Notes: generated by a model not told the origin, from the letters alone. DNA of 7,921 nucleotides from an uncultured Clostridia bacterium (GCA_945918815.1 CAMEIU010000105.1:1-7921), one strand, 5' to 3'. Shown: positions 1 to 6,456, numbered from the stretch's first letter. Made by a program: numbers and translations.

Positions 1-567
1 CTCCGGGTCCAGGGCCGAGGTGGGCTCGTCGAAGCAGAGAATGTCCGGGTCCAAGGCCAAGGCCCGGGCGATGGCCACCCGCTGCTGCTGGCCGCCGGAG
101 AGCTGGTCCGGGTAGTTGTCCATCCGGTCCTTGAGGCCCACCTGGGTCAGCAGCGCCTCGCCGCGGCTCCGGATCTCTGCCAGAATGGCCTTCTTGTTCT
201 GCTTGTAGTCCGGCCGCTCCTTGGCCAGCAGTTGGCTTGCCAGCATGACGTTTTCCAGGGCCGTATACTGGGGGAACAGATTGAAATTCTGGAACACCAG
301 GCCGAACCGCAGCCGCTTTTTCCGAATCTCCTTTTCCGACGTCTTTCCGGCCGCCGCCGCGTCCAGCAGCAGATTGCCGTCCACGGTGATGGTCCCGGCG
401 TCCGGCGATTCGAGAAAGTTGAGACACCGGAGCAGGGTGGTCTTGCCGGAGCCGGAGGAGCCGATGATGGCCAGGGACTGGCCCTGCTCCAGAGAGAAGC
501 TGATGTCCTTGAGCACCTCGGTGTTGCCGAAGCGTTTTTCGATGTGGGAAACTTCCAGCATTGCCAT
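1..567 (-). CDS. Polar amino acid ABC transporter ATP-binding protein, system B (3' end outside window)
   Basis: This is the ATPase of a polar-amino-acid (GlnQ/HisP-type) ABC importer; it hydrolyses ATP on the cytoplasmic side to power its permease. The 189 codons present are open to the window edge. Visible motifs are Walker A GSSGSGKT (36-43), Q-loop Q93, signature LSGGQ (156-160) and Walker B ending FDE (179-181), followed by PTSALDPE. The H-loop and C-terminus lie outside, so about 60 residues are missing. Residues 65-90 and 110-140 are longer and more charged than in the system A ATPase. The ATG at 567 is chosen because AGGAGG lies 7 nt upstream; an in-frame ATG two codons later is less well placed. 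It starts 12 nt after the permease stop, so it is the last visible gene of the binding protein-permease-ATPase operon. The family call is firm; the substrate cannot be read from the ATPase. Confidence 0.95.
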   Translation of the reverse strand, partial: MAMLEVSHIEKRFGNTEVLKDISFSLEQGQSLAIIGSSGSGKTTLLRCLNFLESPDAGTITVDGNLLLDAAAAGKTSEKEIRKKRLRFGLVFQNFNLFPQYTALENVMLASQLLAKERPDYKQNKKAILAEIRSRGEALLTQVGLKDRMDNYPDQLSGGQQQRVAIARALALDPDILCFDEPTSALDPE

Positions 568-579
568 GGGAATCCCTCC

Positions 580-1233
580 TTACACGCGGTAGTAGCTGAG
601 CTTCTTCTCCACCCAGGCGAAGAGCAGCGTCAGGACGCCGGTAAAGGCCAGATAGTACAGGCCGGTGAAGAACAGGGGCCACACCAGGCCGTCGCTCTTC
701 ATGAACTTTTTGCCGGCCCAGATGACCTCGGCCAATGCGATGGAGTTGGCGAGGGAGGTGTCCTTGACCAGGGTGATGATCTCGTTGGACATGGGCGGCA
801 CGATGCGCCGGACCAGCTGCATCAGCTTGACCTTGAAGAAAATCTGGCGCTTGGTCATGCCCAGCACCAGACCGGCCTCGTCCTGGCCTCTCGGAATGGA
901 CTCGATGCCGCCGCGGTAGATCTCGGAGAAGTAGCAGGCGTAGTTGAGAATGAACGCCGCCGCCGCGGCCCAGAAGCGGCCGCTGGAAAAGGCCCAGATG
1001 TTATGGTTCAGCTCGCCGGGCACATAGAAGATGATGAACAGCTGCAGGAGCAGGGGAGAGCCGCGGAAGACCCAGACGATGGTGCGCATGACGTACTTGA
1101 GGGGCCGGAACCGGCTCATGGAACCGAAGGAAATCAAAAGCCCCAGGGGCAGCGCGCCCGCCAGGGTGATCAAAAAAAGAGCCAGGGTGGTTAAAAAGCC
1201 CTGGTTCAACGCGGAAATGACCGTTGCAAACAT
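580..1233 (-). CDS. Polar amino acid ABC transporter permease, system B
   Basis: This is an integral membrane subunit of a polar-amino-acid importer (HisM/GlnP family), 217 residues, usual for the family. Hydrophobic segments lie near 13-36, 60-72, 87-103 and 185-207. The FRGSPLLLQ motif is at 56-64. The cytoplasmic EAA-type loop that docks the ATPase runs from about 119 to 147 (DEAGLVLGM, then RRIVPP); the usual ILPQA stretch there is replaced by VKLMQLVRR. A longer reading begins at a GTG at 1239, but that leaves only 1 nt between GGAGG and the start. The ATG at 1233 has 7 nt spacing and is preferred. It lies 105 nt after the binding-protein gene, with a hairpin repeat between, and 12 nt before the ATPase. 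Only one permease is present, so the channel is probably a homodimer. Confidence 0.93.
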   Translation of the reverse strand: MFATVISALNQGFLTTLALFLITLAGALPLGLLISFGSMSRFRPLKYVMRTIVWVFRGSPLLLQLFIIFYVPGELNHNIWAFSSGRFWAAAAAFILNYACYFSEIYRGGIESIPRGQDEAGLVLGMTKRQIFFKVKLMQLVRRIVPPMSNEIITLVKDTSLANSIALAEVIWAGKKFMKSDGLVWPLFFTGLYYLAFTGVLTLLFAWVEKKLSYYRV

Positions 1234-1274
1234 AGGCACGCCTCCAATGGGGAAGGATCAAAAATCTGAACAGT

Positions 1275-1326
1275 CCTTGTGCCCCCCTGTAGGGGCGGCT
1301 ATTAGCCGCCCGCAAGGGGCACAAGG
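1275..1326. repeat. Palindromic repeat / hairpin between binding protein and permease, system B
   Basis: Outer arms CCTTGTGCCCC (1275-1285) and GGGGCACAAGG (1316-1326) are perfectly complementary over 11 bp. They enclose a second hairpin, GGCGGC-TATTA-GCCGCC, preceded by the repeat-like start CTGTAGGGG. On the transcribed minus strand it falls just after the binding-protein stop, with a short T run about 10 nt beyond the stem. It could be a leaky terminator or a 3' stability element that lowers permease/ATPase expression relative to the binding protein. The structure is seen; the role is inferred. Confidence 0.75.
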
Positions 1327-1338
1327 GCCTTCTGTTTT

Positions 1339-2133
1339 TTACTGGGCGATCAGCGCGTCCTGGACGCCGTAGGTTTCGGCGCAGGCCCGCAGGCTGCCGT
1401 CGGCGTAGGCGGCGGAGAGGAATTCATTGAGGGCGGCGGCCAGGTCGGAGCCCTTGCGGAAGCCCACGCCGTATTCCTCGGTGGTCAGCTCGGCGGTGTG
1501 GGTCAGGTTGGCGTAGCTGGTGCCTTCGCCGATCATGGCGCCGGCCATGAGCAGGTCAATGACGGCGGCGTCGGACGTGCCGGAGGCGACCTCCATCAGC
1601 GCGCTGGCCTGGTCGGTGACGGAAACGTAGTTGTAGCCAAGGTCGATGACGGCGGCTTCACCGGCGGAGCCGGCTTCCACGGCGAAGGTCAGGTCCTTGC
1701 AGCTCTCGGCGTCGGCGTACTGATCCGCCACGTCGGCGGGCACCACGATGACCTGGGCGTTGTTGCAGTAGGCGTTGGAGCACTCCATGGCGGAGGTGAC
1801 CTCAGAGGTCAGCGTCATGCCGTTCCACACGCAGTCCAGGTTCTTGCTGTCCAGCTCCATGATCTTGGTGTCCCAGTTGATCTCCACGAACTGGCACTCC
1901 ACACCCAGGCTCTCGGCAAAGGCCTTGGCCATGTCGGCGTCAAAGCCGACCCATTCGCCGTTCTCCTGGTAATCCATGGGGGCGAAGTCGGTGATGCCCA
2001 CAATCAGGGTGCCCTTCTCCTGCACATAGGCCAGGTCGGAGTCCGAGGCGGCGGGCGCCGCTTCCTTCTGTCCGCAGGCCGCCAGGCCCAGGACCATCAT
2101 AGCTGCCAGCAGCAGTGCGATCATCTTTTTCAT
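1339..2133 (-). CDS. Amino acid ABC transporter substrate-binding lipoprotein, system B
   Basis: This is an extracytoplasmic solute-binding protein of the bacterial family 3 type (264 residues), which captures ligand for the system B permease. The N-terminus is a lipoprotein signal: MKK, a hydrophobic core, and lipobox LAAC with the lipidated Cys at 20, then an Ala/Ser/Asp linker. The mature fold starts with GTLIVGITDFAPMDY (41-55), GEWVGFDADMAKAFAESLGV and WNGMTLT (103-109). The second lobe has FAVEAGSAGEAA and DAAVIDLLMAG, keeping the conserved Asp at 193. The canonical T-x-E-R arginine that holds the ligand alpha-carboxylate is absent: the stretch reads T109-S-E-V112. The ligand may therefore not be a standard L-amino acid, or it is held differently. 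The start has AGGAGG 8 nt upstream. It has its own promoter at 2186-2214. Confidence 0.93.
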   Translation of the reverse strand: MKKMIALLLAAMMVLGLAACGQKEAAPAASDSDLAYVQEKGTLIVGITDFAPMDYQENGEWVGFDADMAKAFAESLGVECQFVEINWDTKIMELDSKNLDCVWNGMTLTSEVTSAMECSNAYCNNAQVIVVPADVADQYADAESCKDLTFAVEAGSAGEAAVIDLGYNYVSVTDQASALMEVASGTSDAAVIDLLMAGAMIGEGTSYANLTHTAELTTEEYGVGFRKGSDLAAALNEFLSAAYADGSLRACAETYGVQDALIAQ

Positions 2134-2185
2134 GTTCTTTTCCTCCTAAATATTGCGTAAGCAACTAATTGACTAACACGGTGGT

Positions 2186-2214
2186 ATTTTAGCATGGTAA
2201 AGGGATGATGTAAA
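2186..2214 (-). promoter_or_regulatory. Sigma-A type promoter for the system B operon
   Basis: On the minus strand, TTTACA (2214-2209) is the -35 and TAAAAT (2191-2186) the -10, with a 17-nt spacer. Both hexamers are 5 of 6 to consensus. Predicted transcription starts near 2179, giving a leader of about 45 nt before the binding-protein ATG. The -35 directly abuts the hairpin at 2215-2254. Confidence 0.75.
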
Positions 2215-2254
2215 CCCCGCGAAACGTCCAAATTTCCAGGACGAAACCGCGGGG
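2215..2254 (-). terminator. Hairpin downstream of the M20 gene, possible terminator or operator
   Basis: CCCCGCG (2215-2221) pairs with CGCGGGG (2248-2254), and inside it CGTCC (2225-2229) pairs with GGACG (2239-2243), with AAA/AAAC internal loops. It lies 100 nt after the M20 stop. On the minus strand it is followed by TTTACATCAT, a weak T tract that is also the -35 of the next operon. It may end the system A/M20 transcript, act as an operator for system B, or both. The U tract is poor, so terminator strength is uncertain. Confidence 0.5.
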
Positions 2255-2353
2255 AATTTGTAAAAACCAACGGGGAGAGAAAGAGAAATTTGAATTTGAA
2301 AGGCTCGACGCACGCAAATAGCCACCCCTACGGCCCTGTTCATTGTCAAATTT

Positions 2354-3799
2354 TCACGCTTCCCCGGCGATTCTTGGGACGGCGTCCGGTTCGATGGGGC
2401 AGACGTAGCCTTCGGCGGAGCGGGCTTCAAATTCTGCCCGGACGGCTGCCAGGGCCTCCGGGTCCGTCAGCAGGTCCAGGGCCGTGGCGGCCAGGACGGC
2501 TGCGGCATAGAGCAGGCCCTTGTGGGCGATGGAGGTCCTGCCGCAGGAGACGTTCTGCCAGGAGTGGCCCGGCGCGCCGCTGGGGAAGCAGACCGTTTCG
2601 ATCTGGGCCGTGGGCGTCAGCCAGCTGACATCGCCCACGTCGGTGGACCCGGCGGTGAATTGGTTGGAGTGGCACACCGGCAGAACGAAGTCGTTGAGGG
2701 GCCGGGTCAGGTTTTCCGTCTTCTCCCGCATCCACCGGGCCAGGCTTGAATCAAATCGGGGACCGCAGCCGGGGAGGCCGGAGACGGCATAGGTGGCCTT
2801 CAGGGCGGCGGCGAAGTCCAGCTCCGCCGGGGTGTAGCCGGGCAGGCCCATGGCCTCCAAATTCTTGTGGAGCAGGTCCTCCAGGGCGAAGTTGGGCAAA
2901 AGGTCGGCGGTGCCGTCGATGAAGATCCGCTCCAGGGTGGTCTCCGTCATGAGGGCCGCTCCCTGGGCGATTTTATCCACCCGGGCCTGCAAATCCAGGG
3001 ACCGCTGCACCCGGTCGGCCCGGACCATGTACAGCACCGACGCCTCCGGCTGGACCACGTTGGGTGACACGCCGCCTGCGTCCAGAATGGCGTAGTGGAC
3101 CCGGCAGCAGTCCTCCATATGCTCCCGGAGGAACTGAATCCCCAGGTTCATGAGCTCCACCGCGTCCAGGGCGGAGCGGCCATGGGCCGGAGCTGTGGCA
3201 GCGTGGGCGGCCACGCCGTGGAATTTGTAGAGGACCTGGATGCTGGAATTGTTGGTGCCGGTCCTGGTCTCGTTGACGTCGGAGGGATGCCAGGTCAGGG
3301 CCGCGTCCAGCTGGGCCCACAGGCCGTCCCGCGCCAGAAAGGCCTTGGACGCGCCGCCCTCCTCACCGGGACAGCCGAAGAAGATCACGGTGCCAGGCAG
3401 GCCGGTCTCTTCCAAGATATGCTTCACGGCGAAGGCCGCCGCCAGGGAACCGGCCCCCAAAAGATTGTGCCCGCAGCCGTGGCCGCAGCCGCCCGGTTCC
3501 AGGGCCTGGGGTTCCGCCACGCCGCCGGCCTGGGACAGGCCGGACAATGCGTCGAACTCGCCGAGAATGCCGATGACCGGCTTCCCCTGGCCGAACGACC
3601 CGCAGAAGGCCGTGGCAATGCCGCCCAGGTTTTCCGTCACCTGAAAGCCATGGTCCCGCAGGAGGGCCTGATAGCGTTCCGCCGCGTAATGCTCCTGCAA
3701 GGACAGCTCTGGGTGGGCCCAGATGTCGTCGCTGAGGGAGGTGAAAACGGCGGAATTCCGATTGATATAGTTCTGAATGGATTGTATATAAGGGTTCAT
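2354..3799 (-). CDS. M20 family metallopeptidase / amidohydrolase, AbgB-like
   Basis: This is a cytoplasmic zinc/manganese-type hydrolase of the M20 amidohydrolase group that cleaves amide bonds of N-acyl or N-aryl amino acids or small dipeptides. At 481 residues it matches the length I recall for E. coli AbgB (p-aminobenzoyl-glutamate hydrolase subunit B) and shares its landmark motifs: GQGKPVIGILGEFDAL (70-85), GHGCGHN (106-112), CPGEEGG (143-149), LTWHP (168-172), GGVSPNVVQPEA (242-253), STDVGDVSW (385-393) and GRTSIAHKG (420-428). Predicted metal ligands are C109, H111, E147, H171 and H412, with E146 as general base, so the enzyme looks intact. The dimerisation domain is about 185-300. 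ATG 3799 has GAGGAG 6 nt upstream. It lies 87 nt after the system A ATPase in the same direction, so co-transcription is likely. No AbgA partner or AbgT transporter is visible, so the substrate remains open. Confidence 0.9.
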   Translation of the reverse strand: MNPYIQSIQNYINRNSAVFTSLSDDIWAHPELSLQEHYAAERYQALLRDHGFQVTENLGGIATAFCGSFGQGKPVIGILGEFDALSGLSQAGGVAEPQALEPGGCGHGCGHNLLGAGSLAAAFAVKHILEETGLPGTVIFFGCPGEEGGASKAFLARDGLWAQLDAALTWHPSDVNETRTGTNNSSIQVLYKFHGVAAHAATAPAHGRSALDAVELMNLGIQFLREHMEDCCRVHYAILDAGGVSPNVVQPEASVLYMVRADRVQRSLDLQARVDKIAQGAALMTETTLERIFIDGTADLLPNFALEDLLHKNLEAMGLPGYTPAELDFAAALKATYAVSGLPGCGPRFDSSLARWMREKTENLTRPLNDFVLPVCHSNQFTAGSTDVGDVSWLTPTAQIETVCFPSGAPGHSWQNVSCGRTSIAHKGLLYAAAVLAATALDLLTDPEALAAVRAEFEARSAEGYVCPIEPDAVPRIAGEA

Positions 3800-3831
3800 C
3801 GTCTACTCCTCTGATGAAGAAATGGAAATTG

Positions 3832-3868
3832 TGCCGCAGGGGCGACCCTTGCGGTCGCCCCTGCGGCA
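3832..3868. repeat. Perfect 16-bp inverted repeat between ATPase and M20 gene
   Basis: TGCCGCAGGGGCGACC (3832-3847) and its exact complement (3853-3868) are separated by the loop CTTGC, making a very stable GC-rich hairpin. The AGGGGCGACC core resembles the AGGGGCGGC core of the 1275-1326 hairpin, so they are probably the same short palindromic family. There is no real T tract on either side (ACAATTT on the minus strand), so a complete intrinsic terminator is unlikely. A transcript attenuator or stabiliser between the transporter genes and the hydrolase is plausible. Confidence 0.75.
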
Positions 3869-3886
3869 GCTCTGGCAGACGGGGAT

Positions 3887-4633
3887 CTACAGCACTTTGC
3901 TCAGGAAATCCTGCAGCCTTGGGTTCTTCGGATGGTTGAAAATCTGGTCCGGGGCGCCTTCTTCCAGGATTTTGCCCTCATCCATGAACAAAACCCGGTT
4001 GCCCACCTCCCGGGCGAAGCCCATTTCGTGGGTCACCACCACCATGGTCATGCCCATGTGGGCCAGCTCCTTCATGACGTCCAGGACTTCGCCGACCATT
4101 TCCGGGTCCAGGGCCGAGGTGGGCTCGTCGAAGAGCATGACCTCCGGCTCCATGGCAAGGGCCCGGACAATGGCGACCCGCTGCTTCTGGCCGCCGGAGA
4201 GCTGAATGGGATAGGCGCCGGCCCGGTCCTTGAGGCCCACCCGGTCCAGCAGCTCCAGGGCCTTCTGCTCCGCCTGGGCCTGGGGAATCTTCTTGACCTT
4301 CATGGGGGCCAGGGTCATGTTGTCCAGAATGGTCATGTGGGGGAACAGGTTGAAGTGCTGGAACACCATGCCCATCTTCTGCCGGTGGAGGTTCAGGTCC
4401 ACCTTTCGGGCGGTGATGTCCACGCCGTCGAAGAAGATGTGGCCCTCCGTGGGCGTCTCCAACAGGTTCAGGCTTCGGAGAAAGGTGGACTTGCCGGAGC
4501 CGGAGGGGCCGATGACCACCATGACGTCGCCCTGGTGAATGTCGATGGACACGTCGTCCAGGGCCTTGATGGCGCCCCGGTTGTAATACATTTTCAGATT
4601 CTGCACCGAAATCAGATTACCGTTTGTCGCCAC
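3887..4633 (-). CDS. Polar amino acid ABC transporter ATP-binding protein, system A
   Basis: This is the ATPase subunit of a GlnQ/HisP-type importer, 248 residues, full length. Motifs from the chosen start are Walker A GPSGSGKS (42-49), Q-loop Q92, signature LSGGQ (145-149), Walker B VMLFDE (165-170) and H-loop H202 in VVTHEMGFAREV. The reading frame can be extended to a TTG at 4651, but that codon lies upstream of the AGGAGG. The GTG at 4633 sits 7 nt after AGGAGG and is the likely start. It overlaps the end of the permease gene by 17 nt, typical of translational coupling. It stops 19 nt before the hairpin at 3832-3868. Eleven codons for FDEPTSALDPE are identical, base for base, to those of the system B ATPase. 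Confidence 0.95.
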   Translation of the reverse strand: MATNGNLISVQNLKMYYNRGAIKALDDVSIDIHQGDVMVVIGPSGSGKSTFLRSLNLLETPTEGHIFFDGVDITARKVDLNLHRQKMGMVFQHFNLFPHMTILDNMTLAPMKVKKIPQAQAEQKALELLDRVGLKDRAGAYPIQLSGGQKQRVAIVRALAMEPEVMLFDEPTSALDPEMVGEVLDVMKELAHMGMTMVVVTHEMGFAREVGNRVLFMDEGKILEEGAPDQIFNHPKNPRLQDFLSKVL

Positions 4634-5402
4634 GGCGCATCCTCCTTTCAAAGTACGCGATCAGCTTGGATGTGGGGAAGCAGAGACAGAAATAGATGGC
4701 TGTGGCCACCAGCAGCGGCTCCAGCAGGGAGAAGGTGGCGCTGCGGATGGAGTTGACGGCGGCCATGATATCCTGGACGCCGATGGTGTAGGTGACGGCG
4801 GATTCCTTGATGATGACCACGAACTCGTTGGCGATGGCCGGGAGAATATTCTTGATGGCCTGGGGGAGAATGATATAGCGGAAGTTCTGCCCCTGGGTCA
4901 GGCCCAGGGACCGGGCCGCCTCGGTCTGGCCGCCGTCGATGGACTGGATGCCGGAGCGGATGATCTCACAGAGGTACGCGCCGGAGTTCATGCCCATGGC
5001 CACCACGCCGGGGAAGAACCGGTCGAACTTGATGAAGCCGAAGAACCGGAAGCTGGGCAGCTTGATGAGGCTGAACACGCCGTAGTAGATGACCGCGATC
5101 TGCACGATCACCGGGGTGGAGCGGAGAATTTCCACATAGGCCGTGGCCAGAAAGCTCAGGGGATTGAAGCGGCTCAGAGACCGCAGAAAACCGCGGTCCC
5201 GGAGACGTCCGTTCCGGTCCACGGCGAGAAAGCGGAAGGGCCGGAGATTGCTCATCCGCATGCCGGTCAAAAGCAGGGCCAGAAGAAAGCCAATGACCAC
5301 GGTGCAGAGGGACAAAAGCACCGTGACCACCACGCCCTGTTCGAACAGCTGGATATAGGGAAGCATTTTGGAAAAGTTTTTGACCTGAATGATCTGCGAC
5401 AT
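4617..5402 (-). CDS. Polar amino acid ABC transporter permease, system A
   Basis: This is a membrane subunit of a HisM/GlnP-type importer, 261 residues, longer than the usual 215-230. Hydrophobic segments lie near 23-46, 97-113, 131-147, 182-198 and 225-243. The EILRSTPVIVQ motif is at 91-101, and a canonical EAA loop runs from EAARSLG (161-167) to IILPQAIKNILP (177-188). The extra length is an Arg-rich stretch at about 55-82 (including VDRNGRLRDR, 61-70) between the first membrane segment and TAYVE, where homologues normally have about 10 residues. The frame extends to 5495, but those codons read through the 5433-5524 repeat and are not native. The ATG at 5402 has AAAGGAG 6 nt upstream. It lies 136 nt after the binding-protein gene and overlaps the ATPase by 17 nt. 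Confidence 0.94.
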   Translation of the reverse strand: MSQIIQVKNFSKMLPYIQLFEQGVVVTVLLSLCTVVIGFLLALLLTGMRMSNLRPFRFLAVDRNGRLRDRGFLRSLSRFNPLSFLATAYVEILRSTPVIVQIAVIYYGVFSLIKLPSFRFFGFIKFDRFFPGVVAMGMNSGAYLCEIIRSGIQSIDGGQTEAARSLGLTQGQNFRYIILPQAIKNILPAIANEFVVIIKESAVTYTIGVQDIMAAVNSIRSATFSLLEPLLVATAIYFCLCFPTSKLIAYFERRMRRGDKR

Positions 5403-5432
5403 GGAATACTCCTTTCGGATGGAACGGGAATA

Positions 5433-5524
5433 CTGTAGGGCGCGGCGACCCGACGCGCCGTTTGGCAGCCGGATACAGGTTGCAGCTGCTTGCAAACGGC
5501 ACGTCCAGTGGCCGTGCCCTACAG
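5433..5524 (+). repeat. MITE-like palindromic repeat, copy A (inside the system A operon)
   Basis: A 90-bp element bounded by TGTAGGGCGCGGC (5434-5446) and GCCGTGCCCTACA (5511-5523), imperfect terminal inverted repeats matching at 12 of 13 positions. It contains two sub-hairpins, GGCGCG/CGCGCC near the left end and GGCACG/CGTGCC near the right. Copies B (6571-6660, same orientation, same length) and C (7766-7854, inverted) are close relatives. It encodes nothing and sits between the binding-protein stop and the permease start, where transcript structure could set the expression ratio. Confidence 0.85.
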
Positions 5525-5538
5525 GGGCGTTTCACGGT

Positions 5539-6360
5539 TTAGTCCACCAATCCTTCGATGATGTCGCCGGTGGCCTGCTCGTTGGCCTGGGCCACGAAGT
5601 CGTCCATGGAGCCGTCGGCCAGGGCGGCGGCAATGGCCTCGTTGACCTTTGCAAGCAGGGCCTCGTTGCCCTTGGACACGCCCACGGCGGAGCCTTCCAC
5701 ATCATAGGGAACGTCAAGCACCACGCACAGCTCGGGGTAGTTCTTCTGATAGCTCTGGGCCACTACAGTCTCAATATACGCGCCGTCCAGCTTGCCGGTC
5801 AGCAGCTCGGAGATGATGTCCGTGACCTTGGGCAGGGAGATGAGATCGGCCTCGGGGGAGTTTGCCATGGCCAGGTCCTCCTGAATGGAGCCAATCTGCG
5901 CGCCGATGGAGAGGCCGGCCTGGTTGGCGTCGGCCAGGGAAGCGAACTGGTCCTTGTTGTCCTGGAGGCACACGAAGGACTGACCGCCCTGGTAGTAGAT
6001 GTCGGAGAAGTCCATGGCGTCCATCCGCTCGGGATCCGGGGAGAGACCCGCCAGGCCGATGTCCACGCTCTTGTTGGCCAGCTCCAGCAGCACGCCGTCA
6101 AAGTCCATGGGAACGACCTCCAGCTCCAGGCCCATGTAGTCGGCAATGTACTGGGCCAGGGCGATGTCGAAGCCCGCCAGCTGGGGCGTGCCGTTCTCGT
6201 CGATGGCGTAGAACTCATAGGGGGCGAAGTCGGGGCTGGTGGCGACGGTCAGAACGCCGGAGGTCACGGTCTCAACGGCGCCTTCGCCGGAAGTGGAAGC
6301 GCAGGCGGCCATGCCAAGGGCCAGAACCAGCGCAAGCAGCAAAGCAATGATCTTTTTCAT
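5539..6360 (-). CDS. Amino acid ABC transporter substrate-binding lipoprotein, system A
   Basis: This is an extracytoplasmic family 3 solute-binding protein, 273 residues. The signal peptide is MKK, a hydrophobic core and lipobox MAAC with the lipidated Cys at 20, followed by a short Ser/Thr/Gly linker. Lobe 1 begins GVLTVATSPDFAPYEF (35-50), then LAGFDIALAQYIADYMGLEL. The ligand-binding arginine is present in SPDPERMDAMDFS (R112). Lobe 2 contains SIGAQIGSIQEDL (151-163) and GKLDGAYIET (189-198), where E197 occupies the position of the usual acidic residue that contacts the alpha-amino group. This supports an L-amino-acid ligand; the ARG box at 6439-6456 favours arginine or a relative, by inference. 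A longer frame to 6432 lacks an RBS; the ATG at 6360 has GAGG 8 nt upstream and begins the signal peptide. It is the first gene of the system A operon. Confidence 0.94.
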   Translation of the reverse strand: MKKIIALLLALVLALGMAACASTSGEGAVETVTSGVLTVATSPDFAPYEFYAIDENGTPQLAGFDIALAQYIADYMGLELEVVPMDFDGVLLELANKSVDIGLAGLSPDPERMDAMDFSDIYYQGGQSFVCLQDNKDQFASLADANQAGLSIGAQIGSIQEDLAMANSPEADLISLPKVTDIISELLTGKLDGAYIETVVAQSYQKNYPELCVVLDVPYDVEGSAVGVSKGNEALLAKVNEAIAAALADGSMDDFVAQANEQATGDIIEGLVD

Positions 6361-6398
6361 ATTCGGTTCCTCTTTTCTAAAGTGGTTTGAATGGATTG

Positions 6399-6426
6399 TG
6401 TATAAGCTAGCACCTGAAACTGAAAA
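6399..6426 (-). promoter_or_regulatory. Candidate weak promoter for the system A operon
   Basis: On the minus strand, TTTTCA (6426-6421) and TATACA (6404-6399) are spaced by 16 nt, each 4 of 6 to consensus. An alternative is TTGACT (6432-6427) with TAGCTT (6409-6404) at 17 nt. Neither is strong, which would suit a promoter needing an activator. Transcription would start near 6392, about 30 nt before the ATG. Confidence 0.4.
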
Positions 6427-6438
6427 AGTCAAGTCAAA

Positions 6439-6456
6439 AATGAATGTTTATTCATT
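6439..6456. promoter_or_regulatory. ARG box (ArgR/AhrC operator) upstream of system A
   Basis: AATGAATGTTTATTCATT is a perfect 7-bp inverted repeat around a 4-nt centre. It fits the published ARG box wnTGAATwwwwATTCAnw at every specified position except one G in the AT-rich centre. Its centre is about 55 nt upstream of the likely system A start site, and it lies on the far side of the repeat region from the rubrerythrin gene. The site is seen; binding by an ArgR/AhrC protein and the sign of regulation are inferred. No second adjacent box is clear. Confidence 0.6.

Noticed and set aside
232..1194. 320-codon plus-strand open frame opposite the system B ATPase and permease
   Set aside because: Antisense shadow in GC-rich DNA; it overlaps two clear transporter genes and its translation is low-complexity His/Gly/Gln with no family signature.
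2317..2331. Possible decayed copy of the short GTAGGGGNGGCTATT palindrome (minus strand) after the M20 gene
   Set aside because: Only one arm of about 15 bases resembles the 1288-1305 sequence and no complementary arm remains, so it cannot be told from chance.
3932..4756. 274-codon plus-strand open frame opposite the system A ATPase
   Set aside because: Antisense shadow of an unmistakable ABC ATPase; no RBS or recognisable domain.
5389..6390. 333-codon plus-strand open frame across repeat A and the binding-protein gene
   Set aside because: It starts inside the permease gene, reads through the repeat and is antisense to a signal-peptide-bearing binding protein.
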